The notes under the pieces were generated by a model. The model did not search any database and was not told where the DNA came from. It worked only from the letters and a program-made list of their open reading frames with translations. Of a stretch of 48,785 nt of DNA, positions 1-8,297 are shown piece by piece; the first letter of the stretch is position 1, and the number at the start of each line of letters is the position of its first letter. The translations under genes and the position numbers were made by a program. The DNA is from CAZVWQ01 sp964631275 (lineage in GTDB: Bacteria; Patescibacteriota; JACMRA01): assembly GCA_964631275.1 (NCBI GenBank), contig CAZVWQ010000008.1:1-48785 (forward strand). Direction: 5' to 3'.

Positions 1-79
1 GTTATAAAAATTACTTGAACAAAAATTTAATCAAAACAAATTTTAAATAAAAAAATATAAACAATAATAAAAATATAAT

Positions 80-1354
80 ATGTCAAAAAAAAAGAGACCA
101 ACAGTAGGACAAGCCAATTGGGGCGGAACTCTTAATGATCATTTAGGTAATCTATTAAGAGAGGCTGATGGTGGAATCAATTATTTAGATGCAGACCCTG
201 ATACAAACGGATGGGGTGAAGCTAATGTAGGTTATACCTTTATAAATACCACCGAAAGAGCGATAAAAAGATGGAGTGCAAATATAGGAGGAGTAGGTGA
301 TGGTGATTACGGCTGGCAAATTCTATTACAAGTTCCAGGATCAAGCACAGTAAGTGGACAACCAAGTAATATCTTTGTCTTTGGAAATAGTGAAACACCT
401 CCAGAAGGATATAGCTGGACAGGTCAAACTCAAGATTTTGGTGGGGGTAATGGTAGTTGGAGGCTAGGTAATAATACCCCAATACCAGTAGATACACATA
501 TTTCTGGGAGTCACAATGGTTTAATTTATTATTTTGGGGGTAATTATTATACACAGAGTAGAAAAGCTTATACCTATAATCCTACAAATGATACTTATAA
601 TGAAATAGCAGAGGCTCCAGCTAGTCTTGCTGCTATGGCTAATGGACATATATATAAAGATGGTAAGTTTTATTTAGTTGGTGGTGCACAAAGAAATAAT
701 GGTCCATTTGCACATTTTAACTCTCTTTATATTTATGATACTGCCTCAAACAGCTATTCAGTTGGTGCCAACGTACCAGGTTTAGAAACTGCTTGGAATA
801 GTGCTGCTATCGTAGGTGATTTTTTATATGTATTTGGTGGCTGGAGAGACAACTCAACCCCAGCTTTGAATAAGGCAGTTAGATATAATATTACTAATAA
901 TACTTGGTCAACTATAACTAATTTGCCTGAGGCTAGATACAATATAGGTATTGCTGTTTATAATAATAAAATTTACTTATTTGGAGGTGGGACGTATGGT
1001 GGAACTCCTCACAATCAAGTTTGGGAATATAATCCAGATAATAATACTTATACTAATAAGGGTAAGATGCCTATATCAATTCAGTGTTCTAGATGTGTAA
1101 CCATTAATGATAGAATATATGTTATTGGTGGCACTACTAATGCTAATCTTACCTTTTTATCTAATGTTTATGAATATAATCCAATTAATGATTCTTGGTC
1201 TACCAAAAGTCCATTACCAAATGCAGTATATTATCACTCCATAGCTACACATAATAATGAAATTTATTCAATTGGAGGATTTGATAGACTTAGACATATG
1301 CAAATCTTTAATCCTCAAGGTTCAGTTACTTACTACATCCATCAGCAAAATTAG
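80..1354 (+). CDS. Kelch-repeat beta-propeller protein
   Basis: A 424-residue protein. The C-terminal part (about 145-424) shows six kelch blades, each with a hydrophobic strand ending in a Gly-Gly pair (YYFGG, YLVGG, YVFGG, YLFGG, YVIGG, YSIGG), followed by a Tyr/Asn-rich strand of the type YNPxNxTW. This predicts a six-bladed propeller, probably for binding or adhesion. Residues 8-30 contain a WGGTLNDHLGNLL motif resembling N-terminal segments of tail-fibre-like and other large surface proteins; residues 30-140 are unassigned. No signal peptide or membrane segment is visible, which is odd for a surface propeller, so it may be cytoplasmic or exported another way. The ATG directly follows a TATAAT stretch. 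The fold is fairly sure; the function is unknown. Confidence 0.85.
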   Translation: MSKKKRPTVGQANWGGTLNDHLGNLLREADGGINYLDADPDTNGWGEANVGYTFINTTERAIKRWSANIGGVGDGDYGWQILLQVPGSSTVSGQPSNIFVFGNSETPPEGYSWTGQTQDFGGGNGSWRLGNNTPIPVDTHISGSHNGLIYYFGGNYYTQSRKAYTYNPTNDTYNEIAEAPASLAAMANGHIYKDGKFYLVGGAQRNNGPFAHFNSLYIYDTASNSYSVGANVPGLETAWNSAAIVGDFLYVFGGWRDNSTPALNKAVRYNITNNTWSTITNLPEARYNIGIAVYNNKIYLFGGGTYGGTPHNQVWEYNPDNNTYTNKGKMPISIQCSRCVTINDRIYVIGGTTNANLTFLSNVYEYNPINDSWSTKSPLPNAVYYHSIATHNNEIYSIGGFDRLRHMQIFNPQGSVTYYIHQQN

Positions 1355-1466
1355 TTTTTTGGAATATTTTTAAACCAGATAGTCAAGAAATAGTGTTTAT
1401 ACCCAAAGGCTAACTAAAATACCCAGAGGTAGAAACTTAAAGTTTATCAGGCCTTAAATAAAATCT

Positions 1467-3536
1467 TTATAACTCATAACTCCTGACAAAGTTTGCTGGT
1501 TTTCCAGTTAGGTTTTGGATTTCTCTGAGATGATAATTTAGATTTAGTTTTTTGAGTTCCAAAAAGTATTCTCTAGAGTCAGGATAGTTGCGAGATTTTT
1601 TTATCCAGAGTTCTCCAAGGTTGATATAGGGCCAATTAAGAACCCATATTTCGCTAAATTCAGGTGTGTTTTTTTGGTTAAGCAAAGCAAAATAATTGCT
1701 AATCTTTATTACGGTTACACCCTTGAAGCCACTTGCTAATTTGGAAGCAATTTTTGTGAAACTACCACTTTCACCTAGAATTAAGTATTCTTCTGGTTCG
1801 AAGTTTTCAGTCAAGATTCTCTGGCTATCACGTAGGGATGAGTTTTGCCCACCGAGAACGAGGCTAGGTTTATTTTGGTTTTCAGATTCTTGCAGGAGCG
1901 ATTCATAGAATTCAGATAACTTCTGACCTTCAGAATTTATAGTTTCTAACTCTTCTTTGGTTTGGACTTTGTAATCACCAAAAATATTTTTTAACTCCGA
2001 AAAATCAATAAATCTCTGCCAGTCATCATCAGATAGATTCGTTTCTATTTCTATACCTGGGTATTTATTTAATAATTCTTGCAAGTTATTTTTTAGACTA
2101 AAATTTGGTTTTTTTTGACTCAAAATTAGAGAGTTTTTGTATACTTGGAAGTTTATAATTTTGTTTAGATCTGGATCAAAACTTTCCCAAAAATCTAAGA
2201 AACTGATTTTTATTTCTTTTATTAAATTATTTTCATCAAAAAATTTGTGATCTATTAATTCTCGACCAAGTAGTCTAAAATGTTCTAAAAGCTCGTCTAG
2301 TTTTTCTTGAACTGGTTTTTCTAAAGGAGGTAAATTATTTGGGTTATAGACATATTTATAATCGATAAGGAAAGGCTGTAAATGAAATAACAAAAAGTCA
2401 TATTCACTAATTACTCGACTAATTAGTTTAAGCAAATTATCTCCAACTGACCATCTATCTTTGTTGAGTTTTAGAAATTCAAAAAGCTCATGGATAATTT
2501 CGATTTGCCTACCTAGATTCCAACTTTTGTAGAATAGTTTTTGGCTTTGCCAGAGCAGGGATTCTGGTTTTTCTAAGACGTATTTGGAATTGTTTTTGGT
2601 TTCTTGGTTATTAGCTTTTAGAACTGACAGAAGAATATCTAGCCACCAGAAATCTTTAGTTTGTCCAGAGCTGTGGAATTTGAAATTGATATTTGGGTTG
2701 AATTTTTTTAGAACCGAGGCCACATAAATCTGAGCCAAAAAGAGAGCCTGATTTTGGGTATAATTGTAGTCAAGTAATTCTAAGATTTTGTTTTCTTCTA
2801 GATTACTTAGAGTGTTGTTGTAGGTCTCGATAACTGGAGGTTTTTTAATTTCTCCACTTAGGTTGATTTTGGTTGTAGATTCTTGGATTATGGAGTTTTT
2901 GTTTGTACTGAGTTCTGGTTTGGTTCCAGACTCGTAGAAGTTGAAGTTAAGTGGTAGGAAATATTTTTTTAGAAATTCTTGATACTTCTGATTCAAAGGA
3001 ACTGTCTTGGCTGTTAGTAGGATTTTTTGGAAGAGCTTAACTGTCAGTAAAGTATCACTGAGTGAGCGATGGTCTTGGGTCAGGTTTGTATCTAGTTTTA
3101 GTTTATTTAACAAAAATTCTAGATTAACCGCCTGAAAATTAGGAAAAAAAATCTTGGCCAAATCAAGTGTGTCAATCTCTTTAAGCTTGGCTGGCAGGAA
3201 CCAGTTTTCGTTACGCAAAAAATTCAAATCAAAAAAAAGAGAATGGCCGATTACAGCCTGGACTTGGTGTTCATATTGTTCTAGCCAATTGGCCCAATCT
3301 TCTTGAGCCTTAACGAAGCTTGGAGCAGCTACTAAATCTTGATTGGTGATACCGGTGATTCGAGTGATTTTGTCCTCGATTTGAAATTCACTTTTTACTA
3401 AGCTTTCGAAGGTACTAACGATTTTATAGCTAAAATTAATTTCGTTAAACTCAATAATTGTCCCACCAACTTCGATTATACGATCGGTATGAAAGTTAAC
3501 CCCAGAAGTTTCGGTATCCAAAAATAAAAATAACAT
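1467..3536 (-). CDS. DEDDh 3'-5' exonuclease (DnaQ/PolC epsilon-like) with long C-terminal region
   Basis: The N-terminal 170 residues form a DnaQ-type exonuclease domain. Exo I is FLDTET (Asp7, Glu9), Exo II is GHSLFFDLNFL (Asp103) and Exo III is DHRSLSDT (His156, Asp161), so all five DEDDh residues are present. Such domains remove 3'-terminal nucleotides in proofreading or repair. The remaining roughly 500 residues have no clear motif. The last 110 (ILGESGSF..., then a conserved-looking LNWPYINLGELW segment) resemble in layout the C-terminal part of DinG-type helicases, which in Firmicutes are fused to this same exonuclease, but no Walker A is visible. It could be a DinG-like fusion with a degenerate helicase; that is inference. 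The gene stands alone on the minus strand. Confidence 0.8.
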   Translation of the reverse strand: MLFLFLDTETSGVNFHTDRIIEVGGTIIEFNEINFSYKIVSTFESLVKSEFQIEDKITRITGITNQDLVAAPSFVKAQEDWANWLEQYEHQVQAVIGHSLFFDLNFLRNENWFLPAKLKEIDTLDLAKIFFPNFQAVNLEFLLNKLKLDTNLTQDHRSLSDTLLTVKLFQKILLTAKTVPLNQKYQEFLKKYFLPLNFNFYESGTKPELSTNKNSIIQESTTKINLSGEIKKPPVIETYNNTLSNLEENKILELLDYNYTQNQALFLAQIYVASVLKKFNPNINFKFHSSGQTKDFWWLDILLSVLKANNQETKNNSKYVLEKPESLLWQSQKLFYKSWNLGRQIEIIHELFEFLKLNKDRWSVGDNLLKLISRVISEYDFLLFHLQPFLIDYKYVYNPNNLPPLEKPVQEKLDELLEHFRLLGRELIDHKFFDENNLIKEIKISFLDFWESFDPDLNKIINFQVYKNSLILSQKKPNFSLKNNLQELLNKYPGIEIETNLSDDDWQRFIDFSELKNIFGDYKVQTKEELETINSEGQKLSEFYESLLQESENQNKPSLVLGGQNSSLRDSQRILTENFEPEEYLILGESGSFTKIASKLASGFKGVTVIKISNYFALLNQKNTPEFSEIWVLNWPYINLGELWIKKSRNYPDSREYFLELKKLNLNYHLREIQNLTGKPANFVRSYEL

Positions 3537-3699
3537 TATATTAACAAATAGATTTTTTTGAAAAATTGTCTACTAGATAAAAACTTAGTCAAAAGTAAAA
3601 AGTTTTGTTATGCACTTGTATTAGCAACTTACTGATTTTTAAGGTTTTTATAATACCAAATTTTAGTAGGTACCGCTACACAAAATTGTGTCTGGAGTG

Positions 3700-3733
3700 T
3701 TTTAACCTAAGTATAGGTTTTGAGTCATGATTA
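3700..3733 (+). repeat. Family C repeat, right-end fragment (C7)
   Basis: The stretch ending in TTTTGAGTCATGATTA matches the right end of the family C elements seen at 7025, 29930 and 41731. The left part is missing. It lies in the 279-bp gap between the exonuclease and HMG-CoA reductase genes. Confidence 0.55.
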
Positions 3734-3815
3734 TATTAAGTTTAATTCGAGCTATTTTTTTAGCAATGAGAGAAGAAACTTGGTTCAAAAATCTTTATTT
3801 TTGTTTGGGTTAAGG

Positions 3816-4967
3816 CTATCTTCCATATTTTTTATGAGCTTTTGCTAAGGTACCTTTAGTTTGAGAACCAATTAAAGAAATTTCGCCAGCCAAACAAGCC
3901 GCACTTAATACCGATGCCAAGTCCTGTGATTTAGTAACTCCAATAAGACTAATAGCTTCTGACTGAGTTGCTAATTTTGTACCACCACCTACAGTACCAA
4001 GCATTACAGCCGGCATGGTTATGGATATCTTCAAATCTTTTTTTTCTAGAGAAACATTCACTATACTTTGACTGCCCTCGACCACGTGTGCTGGATCCTG
4101 ACCAGTCGCTATATACATTGCCGCCACAATATTTGCCGTGTGAGAATTATAACCCATACTACCACTTACACTTGATCCTAACATGCATTTTGATAACCAG
4201 GTCTGAAAAAAATCTTCAGCTTTAACTCTAAGAACTTCTTTTAGAATTTTTTTGGGAATTATTACTTCAGCTACAACTTCAAACCCTCTTCCATTGATTG
4301 TATTTTGCCAGCTAGGTTTTTTGTCTACACAAAAATTTCCAGAGACTGTCTGACATTTAATTTTTAGTTTTTTATAAATCAAGTCAGCTATATTTTGAGT
4401 AGCGATAGTAGCCATATTCATACCCATAGCATCTTCAGGATCAAATCTAAATCTAACAAAAACTTCACTACCTAGAATTTTTACTTTTGAGTCTAAAAAC
4501 TTAAGGTGATTAGAATTTTTTTCTGCTTCTTTTTTTATTAACTTCTCATTTTTTTCTATCCAATTTTTTAGTTTCAAGCTTTCTTCTAAATTTTTAGTTC
4601 TAAAAACTGGACCTCTAGTTACTCCAATTCTATTAACCCAAACTTTGGTTCCGCCTGATAAATTAATTGTTTTAGCACCTCTTGACACAGAAGCTACTAA
4701 GGCTCCTTCAGTAGTTGCTAAGGGTAGGTATATTTCTTTTTGAAATTTTTTTCTTTCAATCGGATTAATTGGCAAGATTTTGATAGGGCCAGCAACTCCT
4801 AATGGCAAACTAATTCCACCAACTAAATTTTCACAATAAACCTTGTCTAGATTATTGTAATCCTGAAAAGAATTCTTGATAGACTCAAATCGATTCCCAG
4901 TAATTTCTTCAAGATACTCAAGCCTAGAATTATAGTTATCAAAGTCACTCAGTTTTTTTTGTTGCAT
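3816..4967 (-). CDS. Hydroxymethylglutaryl-CoA reductase, class I type
   Basis: Reduces HMG-CoA to mevalonate with NADPH, the committed step of the mevalonate route to isoprenoids. The class I landmarks are in order: ENLVGG...PLGVAGP (46-61), catalytic Glu87 in TTEGALVAS, FxxEDAMGMNM (176-185), catalytic Lys in VDKKP (216/217), catalytic Asp281 in ATGQDPAH, the cofactor loop GTVGGGT (344-350), and His378 in the C-terminal AKAHKKYGR. That C-terminal His sits where class I (archaeal/eukaryotic type) enzymes carry it. The length of 383 is normal for a soluble archaeal-type enzyme, and there is no membrane domain. No other mevalonate gene lies nearby. A promoter-like -10 sits 7 nt before the ATG. 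The gene was possibly acquired from archaea (inference). Confidence 0.93.
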   Translation of the reverse strand: MQQKKLSDFDNYNSRLEYLEEITGNRFESIKNSFQDYNNLDKVYCENLVGGISLPLGVAGPIKILPINPIERKKFQKEIYLPLATTEGALVASVSRGAKTINLSGGTKVWVNRIGVTRGPVFRTKNLEESLKLKNWIEKNEKLIKKEAEKNSNHLKFLDSKVKILGSEVFVRFRFDPEDAMGMNMATIATQNIADLIYKKLKIKCQTVSGNFCVDKKPSWQNTINGRGFEVVAEVIIPKKILKEVLRVKAEDFFQTWLSKCMLGSSVSGSMGYNSHTANIVAAMYIATGQDPAHVVEGSQSIVNVSLEKKDLKISITMPAVMLGTVGGGTKLATQSEAISLIGVTKSQDLASVLSAACLAGEISLIGSQTKGTLAKAHKKYGR

Positions 4968-4974
4968 GGTCTAC

Positions 4975-5001
4975 TCTATACAAGATAGACTCTAAAGTCA
5001 A
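4975..5001 (-). promoter_or_regulatory. Putative promoter of the HMG-CoA reductase gene
   Basis: On the minus strand TTGACT (5001-4996) is followed after 15 nt by TATAGA (4980-4975), and the ATG begins 7 nt further on. If real, transcription would start at or next to the start codon (leaderless). The 15-nt spacer is short, so confidence is modest. Confidence 0.4.
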
Positions 5002-5163
5002 GATATGCTAGTTATTAATAGTTTTGTCTCAAAATAAGCTCAAAATAAATAGTTTTTCTTTAAAATAAACAAAAATTTATATTTTACTGAATTAGCAGTT
5101 TTTTTGATAAAAAAAGATAAATTGATTATTTTCTGTAATTGCCGTAACGATTAGCCCAAAAAA

Positions 5164-5268
5164 TATAGCAATTCTACATTCAACTTAGATAAGATATTAG
5201 ATATTAAGTTTGTTTTAAAGTAAGTTTAGGATACCCAAAATATCTAACTGGTATATGGGTTAGCTATA
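5164..5268 (+). repeat. Family G MITE-like repeat (G1)
   Basis: Begins TATAGCAATTCTACATTC and ends GGGTTAGCTATA, so the ends are inverted (TATAGC/GCTATA). Related copies are at 13292, 16611 and 44043. It is immediately followed by a family E element. Confidence 0.75.
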
Positions 5269-5374
5269 TATACTAAACTGTTAACTAATTAGTAAGTTTT
5301 TCTGACTGTGTTTTTTTTATTTAAGCAAACTAGAAACTTGAGTTAAATCATAATTTAGTTAGCATTTAGGTATA
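5269..5374 (-). repeat. Family E MITE-like repeat (E4)
   Basis: A 106-bp element from TATACTAAACTGTTAAC to AGCATTTAGGTATA. It is the reverse complement of the 106-bp copy at 18931-19036, with the same length and conserved ends. It stops 2 nt from the trigger factor stop codon and may act as its 3' region. Confidence 0.75.
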
Positions 5375-5376
5375 GC

Positions 5377-6828
5377 TTATCTTTTTTTAGTTTTAGTAGT
5401 GCTAGTTTTTTTAGTTTTAATTTTGCTATCAGGACTTAGTTTTTTAGTTGTTTTTTTTGAAGTTTTAAGCTTTACTTGACTCTTTATCCACCTATAAGCT
5501 TTTGATCTCAAAAGTCTATCATAGGCAATACTTTTTAGCTTGGATGGGTCTTTGATTACATCTGGAGTAACGCTGAAATTTCTAGGGTTTTGTTTGATTT
5601 CTGATTCAAGCGTAGTTATTTCTGAATCTTGAATTTTTTCATCTACTTCTTCAAAATAAACAGCTTGAAGTATTCCCATTAACTTAAACTCCTTATAAAC
5701 ATAGTCATGAACAGCTTTATTTACTTCTTGGTTAGATTTTAGTTTTTTCTCACTACCTGGCAACCCAGAAGTTGCAAAAACCTCAGCAACACTCTTATCT
5801 GTATCTTGGGCTTGATGTTCTAGAACGTTATAGATTCTATGAGCTTCTTCATGATATTTTTGCTCATCAATACTAAAGTCAGGTATATTCTGGATTAAAG
5901 CTTTAACTATTTCATTTTTTTCTTGGCTATTAATGATTTCTTCAGTTTCTTGGTCGTAGATTTTATCTAGAGTTTCTTCAAGCTTTTTTTCTGATTTTAA
6001 TTTTTTTTTAAGCTCTTCTGAACTTTCTAGTAATTCTTCAATATTTTTGTACTGCGGCTCCCTGACTTCGATTATTTTAATTACATATTTAAATTCAGTT
6101 TCACCAAGGTCTTTAAGGTTTATTTTTAGAGCAAAGGTTTTTTCTTCGCCTTCTTTCAAACCAACTATTTCTTTTTCAAAATCTGGAGGAAATTGTTTTA
6201 TACCCAAAGTTATTACAATCTCTTTGTTTTCTTTTTTCTGCTCTTTTTTTGATAAATTTTGCTCACTTAAATCAACAACTAACTGTGAATTTTTAGTGGA
6301 TTTTTTATTAGTTTTAGTAAATTTATTTAAGGATTGAAGAACTTGAGTTTTCTCTCTTTCGAAGAATTCTTTTTTTGATAACCTATTTTTTATTTCATCT
6401 GCATTAAAAAACTCAATCTCTATGTCTTTAATTTTTTTAAGATCAATCTTAGGCAAAATTCTTAAAGCTATTCTAAATTCAAAGCCATCTACCCCTTCTT
6501 GGATGCAGCTGGGATCAACAGAAATATTAGAATCCACTGAAATTCTATTAAGTTTTTTTAATTCTGCAATTATTTTGGGTTGTAATTCTGGATAAAATTT
6601 GTATATGGTTTCTTGAACAATTATTTCTTGTAGTTTGGTAGGGTCTACTTTTTCCAAAGCTAACTTGGCTGGAGCCTTACCTTTTCTAAAACCTTTAACT
6701 TCAATGTTTTTTATGAATTGATCTGCTATCCTCTGCTTAAAGGGTTGATATTCATTATCCTCTACTAAACAGTCAACAACAAATAATAGAGATTGCTCAT
6801 CTATTTTAGTTTTGATTATTTTAGCCAT
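5377..6828 (-). CDS. tig: Trigger factor (ribosome-associated chaperone)
   Basis: Binds the ribosome near the exit tunnel and shields nascent chains. The N-terminal domain carries the ribosome-binding signature GFRKGKAP (46-53), the hallmark of the family. It is followed by an FKBP-like PPIase segment (about 175-255: LVVDLS..., LGIKQFPPDFEKEIVGLKEGEEK) and a long helical, charged C-terminal domain. The length of 483 is somewhat above the usual 430-450. The extra length includes a Lys/Thr/Ser-rich tail of about 30 residues (TKKTSTTKTKKR at the end), which may add RNA or ribosome affinity (inference). It has its own promoter right before the start codon. No clpP, clpX or lon follows, unlike the common tig context. 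Confidence 0.93.
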   Translation of the reverse strand: MAKIIKTKIDEQSLLFVVDCLVEDNEYQPFKQRIADQFIKNIEVKGFRKGKAPAKLALEKVDPTKLQEIIVQETIYKFYPELQPKIIAELKKLNRISVDSNISVDPSCIQEGVDGFEFRIALRILPKIDLKKIKDIEIEFFNADEIKNRLSKKEFFEREKTQVLQSLNKFTKTNKKSTKNSQLVVDLSEQNLSKKEQKKENKEIVITLGIKQFPPDFEKEIVGLKEGEEKTFALKINLKDLGETEFKYVIKIIEVREPQYKNIEELLESSEELKKKLKSEKKLEETLDKIYDQETEEIINSQEKNEIVKALIQNIPDFSIDEQKYHEEAHRIYNVLEHQAQDTDKSVAEVFATSGLPGSEKKLKSNQEVNKAVHDYVYKEFKLMGILQAVYFEEVDEKIQDSEITTLESEIKQNPRNFSVTPDVIKDPSKLKSIAYDRLLRSKAYRWIKSQVKLKTSKKTTKKLSPDSKIKTKKTSTTKTKKR

Positions 6829-6835
6829 GTCACCA

Positions 6836-6865
6836 TATAAATCCTCTTGAGCTAGGTTTTGTCAA
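6836..6865 (-). promoter_or_regulatory. Putative leaderless promoter of tig
   Basis: On the minus strand a perfect TTGACA (6865-6860), then an 18-nt spacer, then TTTATA (6841-6836). The ATG starts 7 nt after the -10 box, where transcription would be expected to begin. There is no room for a ribosome binding site, so the mRNA would be leaderless. Confidence 0.55.
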
Positions 6866-7024
6866 GTTATTTTTGGTTTCTTTATGACATTAATTTATTT
6901 AATGTGGATTTTAAGTCATTAGTCTTATCTCAAAACCTTTTTATTTTTTTTGATTAAATAGAACAAAAGTGGTAGTTTTGTGGTAACTTTTTTAAAGTTA
7001 GCATTTTTTTGAATTTTTTTTGAA

Positions 7025-7113
7025 TAGTCTTGTCCCATAACCCAGATTTACAAAACTTTGATCCCATAAAATAGCTGTTAATCAACCTAAGAATAGATTT
7101 TGAGATATGATTA
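7025..7113 (+). repeat. Family C MITE-like repeat (C1), complete
   Basis: An 89-bp element with left end TAGTCTTGTCCCATAA and right end TTTTGAGATATGATTA. The ends are imperfect inverted repeats (consensus TARTCNTGTCTCAWAA) and are bounded by TA. An equally long copy lies reversed at 29930-30018. Confidence 0.75.
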
Positions 7114-7323
7114 ATTTTAAGTATTTATTATTTTAGTACTAACCGAGCCTAAGTAAAATTAAATTTTGATTCTTAAAAAAACTAAAATTATTTTGCACTG
7201 GATATTAAAGCTATGTTTATGAAAATTAATAAGTGTACTAATGTGTAATTTTATTATACAAAGACCAAAATAAAAGATTACACTCCTTGACACAAGGTTA
7301 ATTATAGCTCTAAGTTTAGGAGT

Positions 7324-7329
7324 TATAAT
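7324..7329 (+). promoter_or_regulatory. Putative -10 box for the oxidoreductase beta gene
   Basis: A perfect TATAAT, 20 nt before the ATG at 7350. A TTGACA lies at 7287-7292, too far upstream (31 nt) to pair with it, so the -35 is unclear. Confidence 0.35.
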
Positions 7330-7349
7330 ATTTTTATTTTTGGGCCTGC

Positions 7350-8240
7350 ATGTCTAATTTACTCCAAGAGTTAACTGAACGAAGCGATAAATATTCTAGT
7401 TATAGTAGCAATAATAAACACACTTGGTGTTCTGGATGTGGAGATTACGGGATTTTATCAGCCATCAAAAGAGCTTTAGTTTTAGAAGATATCGAACCTC
7501 ACGAAGTTATGCTTTGTTTTGATGTAGGTTGTAATGGCAACGCTAGTGACAAGATCAATAGTTATACGGTACATGGTTTGCATGGCAGAGTAACTAGTTT
7601 GGCTAGCGGTATTGCTAATGCTAATTCTAAAATTAAAGTGATTGCTACAGCTGGGGATGGAGCTACTTTTTCTGAAGGTATTAATCATTTAGTGCATTCA
7701 ATCAGAAATAACTTTAATGTAAATTTTGTCTGCCATAATAATTTTAATTACGGACTAACAATTGGCCAAGCCTCTTCTACTACTCAAATAGGTGAAAAAA
7801 TGAGTGCCACTCCAGTAAAAGTTACGGCCGATCCTCTAAATACCTTAGAATTAGTTTTAGCGATGAAACCAAGTTTTGTGGCTAGAAGCTTTAGTGGGGA
7901 TATCAAACACATAACAGAGATGCTCAGACTAGCCATGAATCACAAAGGTTTTAGTTATCTTGAGGTTTTGCAGGTTTGCCCTACATTTAACAAAGCTACT
8001 CCTCAAGAATGGTACTGGGATAAAATCTATTATTTAGATCAAACTTATGATTTTACAGATATTTGGGAGGCTAGAAAAATAGCTGAAGAAAAAGAAAAAA
8101 TTGCTCTCGGCTTGATTTATAAAAACCCTCATAAAGTTGAATTCCTTAAATCTTTACCTTACAGACAAGAAAATTCTACTGAGCTTTATGAAGAAGTTAA
8201 AAAACATACAATTAACCAACTTTTGACAGAATTTGCATAA
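7350..8240 (+). CDS. 2-oxoacid:ferredoxin oxidoreductase, beta subunit
   Basis: The thiamine-pyrophosphate-binding subunit of a pyruvate/2-oxoglutarate:ferredoxin oxidoreductase, which decarboxylates 2-oxoacids to acyl-CoA and passes electrons to ferredoxin. The family opening HTWCSGCGDYGILSAIKRAL is at 24-43. It is followed by DVGCNGNASDKI, HGLHGRVTSLASGIA, the TPP/Mg motif GDGATFSEGINHLVHS (about 103-118) and NNFNYGLTIGQASSTT. The C-terminal third contains the conserved VCPTFN. The length of 296 fits the beta (KorB/PorB) subunit. The alpha and gamma subunits that normally precede it are absent; the upstream 500 bp is non-coding. The next gene, a secreted peptidase, is unrelated. The substrate cannot be told from sequence alone. 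Confidence 0.93.
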   Translation: MSNLLQELTERSDKYSSYSSNNKHTWCSGCGDYGILSAIKRALVLEDIEPHEVMLCFDVGCNGNASDKINSYTVHGLHGRVTSLASGIANANSKIKVIATAGDGATFSEGINHLVHSIRNNFNVNFVCHNNFNYGLTIGQASSTTQIGEKMSATPVKVTADPLNTLELVLAMKPSFVARSFSGDIKHITEMLRLAMNHKGFSYLEVLQVCPTFNKATPQEWYWDKIYYLDQTYDFTDIWEARKIAEEKEKIALGLIYKNPHKVEFLKSLPYRQENSTELYEEVKKHTINQLLTEFA

Positions 8241-8270
8241 AAGTAATTTTTCAATTATAAGATTTTTGTA

Positions 8271-8276
8271 TATAAT
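8271..8276 (+). promoter_or_regulatory. Putative -10 box of the M14 peptidase gene
   Basis: TATAAT preceded about 17 nt upstream by a weak TTTTCA. The start codon is 21 nt downstream and no Shine-Dalgarno sequence lies between. Confidence 0.4.
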
Positions 8277-8297
8277 TTTTTTAATAAACAAACAAAT

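Larger units (their letters stand above)
4968..5376. other. Gap between trigger factor and HMG-CoA reductase: chain of three repeats
   Basis: Besides the HMG-CoA reductase promoter, this non-coding gap is a chain of a family B end fragment (about 5134-5167), a complete family G element (5164-5268) and a complete family E element (5269-5374), meeting at TATA junctions. I see no ORF or tRNA. Confidence 0.7.
6829..7349. other. Divergent gap between tig and the oxidoreductase gene
   Basis: Holds the tig promoter at its left, one family C repeat (7025-7113) and a TATAAT (7324-7329) upstream of the oxidoreductase gene. The rest is AT-rich with no ORF or RNA gene that I can support. Confidence 0.6.

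Noticed and set aside
240..554. Antisense ORF of 104 codons inside the kelch gene
   Set aside because: It lies wholly opposite a well-supported gene and its composition is a mirror of the kelch repeats.
6047..6337. Antisense ORF of 96 codons inside tig
   Set aside because: Opposite the conserved PPIase region of trigger factor; Ser/Phe-rich mirror of Lys/Glu codons.
5377..6828. Possible UGA recoding (Gracilibacteria-type code)
   Set aside because: Genes are full length under the standard code, RF2 is present and one gene stops at TGA.
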